From: Serratia sp. UGAL515B_01
GTDB lineage: Bacteria > Pseudomonadota > Gammaproteobacteria > Enterobacterales > Enterobacteriaceae
Reading direction: 5' to 3'
NCBI RefSeq assembly: GCF_033095805.1
Contig: NZ_CP109901.1
Location: 3,717,766-3,781,765, forward strand
Length of the DNA: 64,000 nt
Shown: piece by piece, positions 8,185 through 20,613 of the stretch
Numbering within the stretch: position 1 is the first letter of the stretch
How the letters are laid out: each line of letters starts with the position of its first letter
Notes under the pieces: model-generated
Seen by the model: the letters and a program-made list of their open reading frames with translations, nothing else
Told to the model about the DNA's origin: nothing
Databases searched by the model: none
Program-made: the position numbers and the translations under genes

Positions 8185-9708
8185 ATGTCATTGGCAGTAA
8201 TCTATACACGCGCCACGATCGGTGTGCAGGCACCTTCTGTTACGGTAGAAGTTCATATCAGTAATGGATTACCCGGCCTAACACTGGTCGGTCTACCAGA
8301 AACCACGGTAAAAGAAGCACGCGATCGGGTACGTAGTGCATTAATCAACAATGGGTTCACCTTTCCGGCCAAACGAATCACGGTCAATCTGGCTCCAGCT
8401 GACTTGCCTAAAGAAGGTGGGCGTTATGATTTACCCATTGCGCTCGCCATTCTCGCGGCTTCAGAACAAATCCCTTCAGATCGGCTGGCACACCATGAGT
8501 TTCTCGGTGAGCTAGCGCTTTCAGGGTCACTAAGACCGGTCAACGGTGCTATACCTGCAGCGATAGCCGCTATTGAGGCAAAACGTGAACTTATTCTGGC
8601 TACCGCCAACGGTCAAGAAGTAGGGCTACTACCCCAAAGCACCACACGGGTAGCAAGCCATTTGTTGGAGGTATGTGCATTCCTGCAAGGAAAAAGTGAG
8701 CTCCCGATTGCTGTCACGTCTCCCGCAGCTGAAGGAACAACGGAAACCGCTGACATTCAGGAAATTATCGGTCAGGAGCAAGCCAAAAGAGCACTGGAAA
8801 TCGCAGCAGCAGGTGGCCATAACCTATTATTGCTTGGTCCACCGGGTACCGGAAAAACCATGCTAGCCAGCCGCCTTAACAGTTTGTTACCCCCATTGAG
8901 CGACCAAGAGGCTCTTGAAAGTGTCGCCATTGCCAGCTTATCCCATCACCGAGATGAAAAGTTGCCTTGGCGCCAGCGGCCATTTCGAGCCCCACACCAC
9001 AGCGCATCCATGGCTGCCTTGGTCGGTGGAGGATCTTTGCCTCGCCCTGGGGAAATATCGATGGCGCATAATGGTGTACTGTTTCTCGATGAATTACCTG
9101 AGTTTGAAAGGCGTGTTTTGGACGCACTACGCGAACCCCTGGAATCGGGCGAAATTGTCATTTCACGTGCCAGTGCCAAAGTTTGTTTTCCCGCTAGGGT
9201 ACAGTTAATTGCAGCGATGAATCCAAGCCCAACAGGGCACTATCAGGGAATGCTCAACCGTACGCCTCCACAGCAAATCTTGCGCTATCTAGGGCGCCTT
9301 TCTGGCCCATTTCTCGACCGATTTGACTTATCGATCGAAGTGCCACTGTTACCTCCGGGAGTACTCAGCAAACAACGTAATCTCGGAGAAAATAGTTCAC
9401 AGGTCCGAGAACGAGTACTAAGGGCCCGCGAACGACAGATGGAACGTTCGGGAAAGATAAATGCGCTGCTGAGTAACCAAGAGGTTGATAGGTATTGTCA
9501 TCTGCCTGTGGCAGAAGCGGAGTTTCTCGAGGGAACACTGAGTAAATTGGGGTTATCAGTTCGAGCCTGGCATCGCATCCTAAAAGTGGCTCGTACATTG
9601 GCCGATTTGGACGGAGAAAAAGATATAGATAAACGTCACCTTAGCGAAGCACTCAGCTACCGTAGTATGGATCGCCTTTTACTGCAGTTGCATCGAAGTC
9701 TAGAGTAA
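8185..9708 (+). CDS. comM: ComM/YifB, AAA+ branch-migration helicase
   Basis: ComM is a hexameric AAA+ Mg-chelatase-like ATPase; in Vibrio it promotes branch migration during integration of transforming DNA, and the E. coli homologue is YifB. The start at 8185 (MSLAVIYTR) is chosen over an upstream in-frame ATG because it matches family N termini and has AAGGAG six bases before it, giving 507 residues. The N-terminal domain has GLPGLTLVGLPETTVKEARDR, the Walker A is GPPGTGKT (about 218-225) and the Walker B LFLDELPEF. A C-terminal Mg-chelatase region follows. It is convergent with maoP. Confidence 0.95.
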   Translation: MSLAVIYTRATIGVQAPSVTVEVHISNGLPGLTLVGLPETTVKEARDRVRSALINNGFTFPAKRITVNLAPADLPKEGGRYDLPIALAILAASEQIPSDRLAHHEFLGELALSGSLRPVNGAIPAAIAAIEAKRELILATANGQEVGLLPQSTTRVASHLLEVCAFLQGKSELPIAVTSPAAEGTTETADIQEIIGQEQAKRALEIAAAGGHNLLLLGPPGTGKTMLASRLNSLLPPLSDQEALESVAIASLSHHRDEKLPWRQRPFRAPHHSASMAALVGGGSLPRPGEISMAHNGVLFLDELPEFERRVLDALREPLESGEIVISRASAKVCFPARVQLIAAMNPSPTGHYQGMLNRTPPQQILRYLGRLSGPFLDRFDLSIEVPLLPPGVLSKQRNLGENSSQVRERVLRARERQMERSGKINALLSNQEVDRYCHLPVAEAEFLEGTLSKLGLSVRAWHRILKVARTLADLDGEKDIDKRHLSEALSYRSMDRLLLQLHRSLE

Positions 9709-9709
9709 A

Positions 9710-9729
9710 ACGGGGCCAAAAGGCCCCAT
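9710..9729. terminator. Hairpin between comM and maoP
   Basis: A perfect GGGGCC-AAAA-GGCCCC hairpin lies between the two convergent stop codons. On the minus strand it is followed by GTTTTA, so it could end maoP transcription; on the plus strand the T run is poor. Confidence 0.6.
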
Positions 9730-9734
9730 GATGA

Positions 9735-10073
9735 TCAATCGTCAGTTTCCGTGTAATCTTCTATCGCGTCAGCCTGTGGCTTGCCGCCTGATAACGTATG
9801 GAACTTTTTCGGGCGACGGGTACGCGCAAGATATTTGGACCATACTTTCTCTTGCTCGGTAACTGGCTCACGTTCACCACGGCACACAGCGACGAACAGC
9901 TGTTCTTCTTCTGTGGCTGGCTGACGTTTGCCGGCATCCAGTTCATTGAAGGCATAGCCGAAACGCTCTAGTAATTGTGCTTCTTTAATGGTGAAATCGC
10001 CGTGACGGGAGAACCCGCGAGGATAATGCTTATTATCAAAAAAACGATTGGTCGTGGTGAAGCTATCCGCCAT
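9735..10073 (-). CDS. maoP: MaoP (DUF413), macrodomain Ori organisation protein
   Basis: The 112-residue protein is nearly identical in pattern to E. coli MaoP (YifE), including NKHYPRGFSRHGDFTIKEAQLLERFGYAFNELD and the acidic tail. MaoP acts with the maoS DNA site to organise the chromosomal Ori macrodomain. I moved the start inward from an upstream ATG to MADSF because that is the family N terminus and an AGGAG ribosome site lies 8 bases before it. The protein is cytosolic and probably binds DNA. It is divergent from hdfR, as in E. coli. Confidence 0.93.
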   Translation of the reverse strand: MADSFTTTNRFFDNKHYPRGFSRHGDFTIKEAQLLERFGYAFNELDAGKRQPATEEEQLFVAVCRGEREPVTEQEKVWSKYLARTRRPKKFHTLSGGKPQADAIEDYTETDD

Positions 10074-10192
10074 CTGACACGCTCCTAATTCTCTCATGGC
10101 CGCGCTGTTTATGGCGCGGAGTATTAGATAGGCTTGAGATTGTGTAAAACAAAAAATTTATATCTAGAAGATAAATAATTTTGGAGACTAGT

Positions 10193-11020
10193 GTGGATAC
10201 CGAATTACTGAAAACCTTTTTGGAGGTCAGTAGGACACGTCACTTTGGCAGAGCAGCGGAATCACTGTACTTAACGCAATCTGCGGTAAGTTTCCGCATC
10301 CGACAACTTGAAAATCAACTAGGTGCAAGTTTATTCACCCGTCACCGCAATAATATTCGTCTGACACCGGCGGGAGAACGTTTGTTACCCTATGCAGAAA
10401 ACTTGATGCATACCTGGCAGTTGGCAAAAAAAGACGTGGTACGCTCGCTGCAACATACCGAATTTTCAATTGGTGCTACGGCCTCGCTATGGGAAGCTTA
10501 CCTGACAACCTGGTTGCAATCTCTTTACCAGTACCGAGAATCACTGCAAGTTGAGGCGAGGGTTGCGTTACGTCATTCATTGGTGAAACAGTTGCATGAA
10601 AGGCAGCTCGACTTGCTCATTACCACAGAGCCACCAAAGATGGATGAGCTGGCAAGCCAAGCTTTGGGTAACTTTTCTTTGCGATTGTTTTCCTCTGCAT
10701 TACGCGATAAACAAGCGCCCATGCCTTATGTCAAACTAGAATGGGGAGCAGACTTTCACACACATGAAAACAGCATGTTAGAAAACGATAACATGCCAGT
10801 ATTGACTACCACTTCGGCACACCTAACTCGCCAATTGCTCGAAACAACTGGCGGCTGTGCTTTTCTTCCCTGCCAATGGGAAAAAGAATATCCACAATTG
10901 AGCGCTGTCGCAGATGTACAACCCATCATTCGCCCTCTGTATGCAGTCTGGCTGCAAAACAGCGATCAACAACAATTAATCCGAGAACTGCTAAAAATGC
11001 CTTTAAACACCTCTATATGA
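10193..11020 (+). CDS. hdfR: HdfR, LysR-type regulator
   Basis: HdfR is a LysR-family regulator that represses the flagellar master operon flhDC in E. coli and activates some other genes. The N-terminal winged helix (about residues 1-60) has FLEVSRTRHFGRAAESLYLTQSAVSFRIRQLE, and the rest is the effector domain. The chosen start is GTG 10193 (VDTELL), because the E. coli protein begins MDTELLKTF and a GGAG site is 6 bases upstream. That gives 275 residues; the extreme C terminus is poorly conserved, as is usual. Divergent from maoP. Confidence 0.92.
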   Translation: MDTELLKTFLEVSRTRHFGRAAESLYLTQSAVSFRIRQLENQLGASLFTRHRNNIRLTPAGERLLPYAENLMHTWQLAKKDVVRSLQHTEFSIGATASLWEAYLTTWLQSLYQYRESLQVEARVALRHSLVKQLHERQLDLLITTEPPKMDELASQALGNFSLRLFSSALRDKQAPMPYVKLEWGADFHTHENSMLENDNMPVLTTTSAHLTRQLLETTGGCAFLPCQWEKEYPQLSAVADVQPIIRPLYAVWLQNSDQQQLIRELLKMPLNTSI

Positions 11021-11108
11021 GGCGTTATGACGTCTTCAGATTCAGAGCACTGTATGTCACCCATCGCCTTCTGGCAGCCGATAAAACAACGGGATACTTT
11101 GAAATATT

Positions 11109-11480
11109 TTATCTGCTAGGGGTAATCCGTATCATTGAAATAATATAACTCGGGATTAATACGCCAAACAGAGCCATAAATAGGATGGCTATACTGCCAG
11201 TAAAGTGTATTCGTCGACGGCAGCGGTTAGGATGTTTTTCAAGTTGAACTCGCCTGAAGTAGCATTGGTAAAAATCTTTACGCCAAAAATTTCAATGGGT
11301 AATCAGCTTGTTGCTTATCAATAACCTCATATTTTTCTTCATTACCAACAGGCCATGTTTGGAGTTATTTACCGCACAGTTTTATCATCGCTTTGAAAAT
11401 ATAGGGGCACGCCTCCGATATAAACAGTATTGAATTGGGTACAACTTCTTCAGCAGGAGTTTCAGGCAAGCTTTATAAAA
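11109..11480 (-). pseudogene. Decayed coding sequence in the hdfR-tRNA spacer
   Basis: The 526-base spacer holds no intact gene, but its minus strand keeps protein-like pieces in shifted frames. One piece, 11291-11109, is open for 60 codons with no proper start; it has a basic segment, then a hydrophobic helix (around IAILFMALFGVLIP) and a natural stop. Upstream are shorter pieces in other frames, for example one containing YIGGVPLYFQSDD (stop at 11369) and one containing GNEEKYEVIDKQQADYPLKF. This looks like one or two small genes broken by frameshifts and stops. I could not name the family. Confidence 0.45.
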
Positions 11481-11507
11481 AAATGAGCATGAGAGAAATA
11501 TTCAAGG

Positions 11508-11541
11508 AAAAAAAACCCTTTGCGTAAGCAAAGGGTTTTAA
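11508..11541 (-). terminator. Terminator of the rRNA operon
   Basis: On the minus strand AACCCTTTGC-TTAC-GCAAAGGGTT is followed by a long T run, a strong intrinsic terminator placed just after tRNA-Trp, the last gene of the operon. Confidence 0.92.
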
Positions 11542-11546
11542 ATTTG

Positions 11547-11622
11547 TGGCAGGGGCGGAGAGACTCGAACTCCCAACACCCGGTTTTGGAGACCGGTGCT
11601 CTACCAATTGAACTACGCCCCT
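11547..11622 (-). tRNA. trpT: tRNA-Trp (CCA anticodon)
   Basis: The minus strand gives a 76-base cloverleaf beginning AGGGGCGTAGTTCAATTGGT, with anticodon loop CTCCAAA, T-loop GTTCGAGTC and an encoded 3' CCA. It is the last gene of the rRNA operon, as in E. coli rrnC. Confidence 0.97.
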
Positions 11623-11630
11623 AAATAGGG

Positions 11631-11707
11631 TGGCGGAACGGACGGGGCTCGAACCCGCGACCCCCTGCGTGACAGGCAGGTATTCTAACCAACTGAACTA
11701 CCGCTCC
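11631..11707 (-). tRNA. aspT: tRNA-Asp (GTC anticodon)
   Basis: The minus strand gives a 77-base cloverleaf starting GGAGCGGTAGTTCAGTTGGT, with anticodon loop CTGTCAC and an encoded CCA. It lies 8 bases before tRNA-Trp and 92 bases after the 5S gene, as in E. coli rrnC. Confidence 0.97.
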
Positions 11708-11799
11708 ACCGATTCTTTTACGTTGCATTTTTCAATGCTGGCAAAAACACGCTCGTGTCTATGCCTATTACCAGGTGTCACTCTGATAACGCTTATTTA

Positions 11800-11919
11800 A
11801 TGCCTGGCAGTGTCCTACTCTCGCATGGGGAGACCCCACACTACCATCGGCGCTACGGCGTTTCACTTCTGAGTTCGGCATGGGGTCAGGTGGGACCACC
11901 GCGCTATTGCCGCCAGGCA
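11800..11919 (-). rRNA. rrf: 5S ribosomal RNA
   Basis: The 120-base gene runs from TGCCTGGCGGC to GCCAGGCAT on the minus strand; the two ends pair as helix I. Internal blocks CCCCATGCCGAACTCAGAAG and GATGGTAGTGTGGGG are the usual enterobacterial 5S landmarks. Confidence 0.97.
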
Positions 11920-12036
11920 AATTCTGTTTCATCCCAACCGCTCACGCTTCTCTCGCGTGCAGCCATCAGAACCAATCCGGAACTTTCGCTGAAAACCGAC
12001 TCTTTTCTCTCAAATCCAAAACACCTTCGGTGTTGT

Positions 12037-14946
<2,910 letters not shown>

Positions 14947-15080
14947 TCACAACCCGAAGATGTTTCCATCGTTCGTGCTGCAAACATTTGAGAGACTCTC
15001 TGACAGGTTAGTCCTTATCTCAATACTTTTACGGAGAGATAAGTTTCAGCTGTCAGGTTTCAATTTTCAGCTTGTTCCAG

Positions 15081-15096
15081 ATTGTTAAAGAGCAAT
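15081..15096 (-). promoter_or_regulatory. boxA antitermination site in the 16S-23S spacer
   Basis: The minus strand reads TGCTCTTTAACAATC, the boxA element bound by NusB/S10 to keep RNA polymerase from stopping within the rRNA genes. It lies about 135 bases before the 23S 5' end. Confidence 0.85.
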
Positions 15097-15164
15097 ATCT
15101 TAAACACGACTCGAAAGTCATCTTTAAGATATTCGGTGATAATGTCTTTCACTCATTATCGAAT

Positions 15165-15240
15165 TGGCGTCCCCAAGGGGATTCGAACCCCTGTTACAGC
15201 CGTGAAAGGGCAGTGTCCTAGGCCTCTAGACGATGGGGAC
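15165..15240 (-). tRNA. gltT: tRNA-Glu (TTC anticodon)
   Basis: The minus strand gives a 76-base tRNA starting GTCCCCATCGTCTAGAGGCC, with anticodon loop CTTTCAC and encoded CCA. A single tRNA-Glu in the 16S-23S spacer is the E. coli rrnB/rrnC/rrnG/rrnE type. Confidence 0.97.
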
Positions 15241-15445
15241 CCGAAATTTGCTTATCGAATCACCGATTCGATAATTTCGGGTAAAGGTGAGATTTTTCAA
15301 GAAAAATCGAGCGCCATTGTGATTTGTCACTGCATTTGACAGCCACAAACCGCACAGCACTTAACCACCCATACCACAGGTTTTTTGCTCATTACTTTTC
15401 ATCAGACAATCTGTGTGGACACTGCACTCAACTAATATCTTTAGG

Positions 15446-16987
<1,542 letters not shown>

Positions 16988-17149
16988 AAAGCTTGATTTG
17001 CTTCAACTCGTGAAGCGATGCTCGAAAATTAACTTTCGTAATAATTCATTCGCATGAATTACTGCTTGGTCACTCTTCAAGACTTGATATTTTTTTGCTG
17101 CCTAAGCAGCTGGATATCGTCTTGTGAGTGCCCACACAGATTGTCTGAT

Positions 17150-17164
17150 AAATTGTTAAAGAGC
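17150..17164 (-). promoter_or_regulatory. boxA antitermination site in the rRNA leader
   Basis: The minus strand reads GCTCTTTAACAAT between the P2 promoter and the 16S gene, the leader boxA that nucleates the rRNA antitermination complex. Confidence 0.85.
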
Positions 17165-17203
17165 GTTGGTTACCGGAAACTTTCACGGTAACGCGGGAGG
17201 CAG

Positions 17204-17231
17204 ATAATACGCTTTCCCGCTGAAGAGTCAA
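17204..17231 (-). promoter_or_regulatory. rRNA operon promoter P2
   Basis: On the minus strand TTGACT (17231-17226) and TATTAT (17209-17204) are 16 bases apart, and the sequence around them (GCGGGAAAGCG before the -10) is almost the E. coli rrn P2 promoter. Confidence 0.9.
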
Positions 17232-17335
17232 GCCATTTTCTTATTAAGAAGTGGTGTTTTCACCGGCTTGCTGCTTCCTGCCTGGGCAACCTGCTTTGCT
17301 ATAAAGAAGTCGTTGTTCCCGGTCAGTGGAGGCGC

Positions 17336-17390
17336 ATTATAGGGCGTTCTAAAAACACCGCAACCCCTAATTTCATTTTTTTTTCCAACC
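17336..17390 (-). promoter_or_regulatory. rRNA operon promoter P1 with UP element
   Basis: On the minus strand TTGCGG (17363-17358) and TATAAT (17341-17336) are 16 bases apart, followed by GCGCC(T)CCACTGACC, as in E. coli rrn P1. The A-rich run just upstream (17375-17390) fits the UP element. The GC-rich discriminator after the -10 is the site of ppGpp/DksA control in known P1 promoters. The whole promoter lies in the 412 bases between the 16S gene and the murI stop. Confidence 0.9.
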
Positions 17391-17399
17391 GTCGAATGT

Positions 17400-18278
17400 T
17401 TAATCAATACTCTCGCAAATCGGCAGTTTTTTCAACGAATTAAAGCCATAGCCCTGCAATACAGGCAATAAAGCGTCAGTGCTTTCATTGAGTATCATGC
17501 AATAGGCCAGATTTTCTTCCTGAGATGAGACCAAATCTTCCTGAGTAGAAATAAGCCAGGCAGCTCGACGCGCAATGGCGGCACCAGAATCGACCAGACG
17601 GGTCCCTTCAGGTAACACTTGTACCAACTCTTCAGATAATAAAGGAAAATGAGTACACCCAAGGACCACCGTGTCTGGTGGTTCGCGCATGTTCAACCAC
17701 GGTTGCAATATCCTCTTCAGCGTCGTCAACGGTACTGATTCGCCATGCAGCTTGGCTTCTGCCAATTCCACCAATTCTGAGGAGCCGAGCAGTTCAATTT
17801 TGCAATCTGCTGCGAAACGCTCAATGAGCTCACGGGTATAGGTACGCTGGACGGTACCGCGCGTTGCCAACAGACCAACAATACCATTAGCTGTGAGTTT
17901 CGCCGCAGGCTTGATAGCCGGCACGACACCCACTACCGGGCAAACAAAATGCTCACGCAGCGCAGGCAGAGATACGGTACTCGCTGTATTACAGGCAATG
18001 ATGACAAGCGCTAAAGGATGATACTGCTGAACGGCGCTAACAATTTCCAGCACGCGCGCGATGATAAACTCTTCGGATTTCTCACCGTAGGGGAATGCCA
18101 GGTTATCGAAGGCATAAATATAGTGGAGATCCGGCAATAGCTGCCGAACCTCCTGATACACTGACAGGCCACCAACACCTGAATCAAAGACCAGTACCGT
18201 TGGTCGCACAGCCGCATTGGTGTTAGAAGGTATAGTTTCCAGTGAGATAGAATTCTCTTCCTGGGGTGACGTAGCCAT
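17400..18278 (-). CDS. murI: Glutamate racemase
   Basis: MurI interconverts L- and D-glutamate in the cytosol and supplies D-glutamate for peptidoglycan. Both catalytic cysteines are present: ACNTAS (about residue 96) and GCTHFP (about 208), plus the N-terminal VFDSGVGGLSVY. I chose ATG 18278 (MATSPQ), which matches the E. coli N terminus, giving 292 residues; an in-frame ATG at 18290 and a longer open frame exist. The start lies inside the btuB 3' end, a 56-base overlap as in E. coli, so the two genes are probably cotranscribed. Confidence 0.95.
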   Translation of the reverse strand: MATSPQEENSISLETIPSNTNAAVRPTVLVFDSGVGGLSVYQEVRQLLPDLHYIYAFDNLAFPYGEKSEEFIIARVLEIVSAVQQYHPLALVIIACNTASTVSLPALREHFVCPVVGVVPAIKPAAKLTANGIVGLLATRGTVQRTYTRELIERFAADCKIELLGSSELVELAEAKLHGESVPLTTLKRILQPWLNMREPPDTVVLGCTHFPLLSEELVQVLPEGTRLVDSGAAIARRAAWLISTQEDLVSSQEENLAYCMILNESTDALLPVLQGYGFNSLKKLPICESID

Positions 18279-20103
18279 AAGCTGTCTCATAATCTTTATC
18301 AAACAGGTTGGCGATTCTACCACGAACTGTCAGATGTGATGTGACAGGATACGAAACTGCGAGATCCCACAGGCTGACACCACCCAATTTAAGAGTACGA
18401 GTCTGATAGCCACTGTAATCACGATCGTATCGTTCCCCCAGATACTGATACGTTACCGCCCAATCCAAATCATAGAGCTGCCAATCCAATTCATATTTAA
18501 CCTGTTGCTTGGAACGCCGCAGTAAGGCTTCATGGGTCTGCCCATTACGTGGATCAACATAGTCATAACTGACTTGATGTGTTAACGGGCCAGTATCAAA
18601 TAAAGCGCTAGCTTCAATACCTTTAATCGTTGCCTGCCCCACGTTGTAATACAGTGAACCAGAACCACTATAAATGTAGTCAATCAGATTATTGACTTCG
18701 TTGCGATAACCCGTGATACGCCAGTTCACTGGGCCGGTCAATCCTTCAAATCCGCCTTCCCACTGTTTACTCTCTTCTGGCTTCAGATTGGGATTACCGC
18801 CAAAGTGGCCGTATTGTTGTCCAAGATTGGGTGCCTTGAACGCTGTGCCATAAGAAGCAATCGCACGATACCCTGCAATAAACTCCCAAGCAGCGCTGGT
18901 TTGCCAAGTATCATGCCAGCCGAATGCCGAGTTATCATCCCCCCGCACCGCCCATTCCAGAGTGACAGCGTCAAATTTTTGTTGGGCCGTGAGGTAAAGA
19001 CCCGCATTGCGCTGACTCTTACTGTCGGTGACAGAAGCCGTGCCTGGCTCCAACTTCTGTTGCTGCCAATCAATGCCCGTGCTGATACTCCCTTGCCCAA
19101 CCCGGAAGTTGTTTCCCCACTGCACATTATATTGTGTGGAGTCATCGAGAGTGGAAGAGGTCGAATAACGGCCATATTTGGGATCATAGTTATAGTCTTT
19201 ACTGTGGGCGTAGCTCGCCGTCAGCCGTGTTGCATAAATTCCTTTGCGATATTGCAAACCGCTATCCCAAGACTGACTGTATAGCTGGCGAGTATCTGGC
19301 AATGCATCAGAATGCAGAGGGTCCTGATAGTTACCATCGTATCCGGTGCGATTATCATATCCATAACCACGCATAAAACCGCCCAACTGCTCGGTGAATT
19401 GATGCTGCAGTTCACCATACAGCGATTTACTCATAAAACCATCGCGATCGGGTTGTGCCGGATTACCAAAACTGTCAGGCAGATTCGCTACCACATCATA
19501 GCCTTTGGTATAGGTGTAGTTACCCGCTACGGTCACAAGGGTATTTTCACCTAATTGTTGTTGAGTCGCGCCGTCATATGCCTGAAAACCTTTGGAGCCT
19601 ATACCCGCTGAAAGCGTGGTGCCAATCTTCTCGCGTGTAGTAATGATGTTGATGACCCCGCCGATAGCGTCGGAGCCATATACAGCAGAACGAGCGCCGC
19701 GGATATACTCAACCCTCTGTACCAAGGAAATCGGGATCTGGCTCAAGTCTGATGAGCCACTGAGCCCGGCCTGATTCAGCCTAACGCCATCAATCAATAA
19801 CAGCACATGTCGGGATTCGGTACCGCGGATAAACACGGCGGAACTCTGCCCCAACCCACCATTTTGGGAAATATCAACACCCGGCAAGCGACGCATAACA
19901 TCAATCACACTTTTAGCCTGCCAGCGCTCGATATCATCACGCGTCACCACAGAAGTGGGGGCCAATACGGAAGATACCGGCTGAGGAAAGCGGTTGGCAG
20001 TTACCACCAGCTTATCGTGATTATTATCGGAGGTGTTGTCTTGCGCCAAACCAGAAAAGGCCGTCACGGAGGAAACCACCGCCAGCAGGGTATTTTTTAT
20101 CAT
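18223..20103 (-). CDS. btuB: Outer-membrane vitamin B12 receptor
   Basis: BtuB is a TonB-dependent 22-strand barrel that imports cobalamins. The frame starts with a signal peptide (MIKNTLLAVVSSVTAFSGLAQ), followed by the TonB box DKLVVTANRF, a plug domain with LPGVDISQNGG and VYGSDAIGGVINIIT, and a barrel ending in LTGNYTF with the terminal phenylalanine needed for assembly. Length is about 626 residues, close to the 614 of E. coli. Upstream in-frame ATGs at 20109 and 20121 are possible starts. Expression is predicted to be held off by the cobalamin riboswitch in its leader. Confidence 0.96.
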   Translation of the reverse strand: MIKNTLLAVVSSVTAFSGLAQDNTSDNNHDKLVVTANRFPQPVSSVLAPTSVVTRDDIERWQAKSVIDVMRRLPGVDISQNGGLGQSSAVFIRGTESRHVLLLIDGVRLNQAGLSGSSDLSQIPISLVQRVEYIRGARSAVYGSDAIGGVINIITTREKIGTTLSAGIGSKGFQAYDGATQQQLGENTLVTVAGNYTYTKGYDVVANLPDSFGNPAQPDRDGFMSKSLYGELQHQFTEQLGGFMRGYGYDNRTGYDGNYQDPLHSDALPDTRQLYSQSWDSGLQYRKGIYATRLTASYAHSKDYNYDPKYGRYSTSSTLDDSTQYNVQWGNNFRVGQGSISTGIDWQQQKLEPGTASVTDSKSQRNAGLYLTAQQKFDAVTLEWAVRGDDNSAFGWHDTWQTSAAWEFIAGYRAIASYGTAFKAPNLGQQYGHFGGNPNLKPEESKQWEGGFEGLTGPVNWRITGYRNEVNNLIDYIYSGSGSLYYNVGQATIKGIEASALFDTGPLTHQVSYDYVDPRNGQTHEALLRRSKQQVKYELDWQLYDLDWAVTYQYLGERYDRDYSGYQTRTLKLGGVSLWDLAVSYPVTSHLTVRGRIANLFDKDYETAYGYVTPGREFYLTGNYTF

Positions 20104-20184
20104 TGTCATTACGAAAAGCATCCAAACTTAATTGGCGGATGCCGCAGGCCCACAGCCGATAATTCGCGACGGCCATGGATATTG

Positions 20185-20481
20185 CGACGTACACCGGCAG
20201 GTTTTCGGGCTTGGGATTTGCAGGTTGTTTCTCTACCTACACCGGGCGATGACTTCCCATCCAGCAGTGGACAGTGTCTGCGTCATTTAACGTTTATACC
20301 CGTCGCCCTTTAAGTTGCAGCGGCGTTGTCCTCCGCCTGCTGCTCGAAGTTATTCGGGTATAGAAATGGGTGAAACGTATTCCAGGTTAAGACGCTATCG
20401 CCGTGACTTCCCCTTACCGCTGCGCGTCAGCTCCAGATTTGCACTGGATTCCCTTTTAACTCGCTGCTTGAGGCCGGATGG
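20185..20481 (-). promoter_or_regulatory. Cobalamin (AdoCbl) riboswitch of btuB
   Basis: The minus strand carries the conserved core GGGAATCCAGTGCAAATCTGG, then GCTGACGCGCAGCGGTAAGG, and further on the B12 box GACACTGTCCACTGC...GGGAAGTC (20278-20251), then AAGCCCGAAAACCTGCC. These match the E. coli btuB leader block by block. Adenosylcobalamin binding is known to block translation of btuB. The unusual point is the segment between the core and the B12 box: 133 bases (20279-20411) against roughly 25 in E. coli. Part of it is a miniature ERIC element (20295-20362). Confidence 0.93.
20295..20362. repeat. Miniature (68-bp) ERIC element inside the btuB riboswitch
   Basis: The element starts TATACCCG and ends CGGGTATA, perfect 8-base terminal inverted repeats. 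Inside it has AAGTTGCAGCGGCG and CGCCTGCTGCTCGAAGTTATTCGGGTATA, matching the two ends of ERIC, but it lacks the central AAGTAAGTGACTGGGG core. Internally deleted ERICs of about this size are known from Yersinia. As RNA it would fold into one long hairpin. Confidence 0.8.
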
Positions 20482-20613
20482 CAATGCTACGATCAATGAA
20501 AATAGATAGCTAGACCACCAACGCCACTATCACTCGTAGACATCACAAAACTGGACTTCACGGACTGATTCCCTACAATCCCCCGCAGATCCAATTTGCC
20601 TGACGAGAAGAGC

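Noticed and set aside
20122..20520. Small genes in the btuB-trmA gap
   Set aside because: The conserved blocks are those of a cobalamin riboswitch, which explains the sequence constraint.
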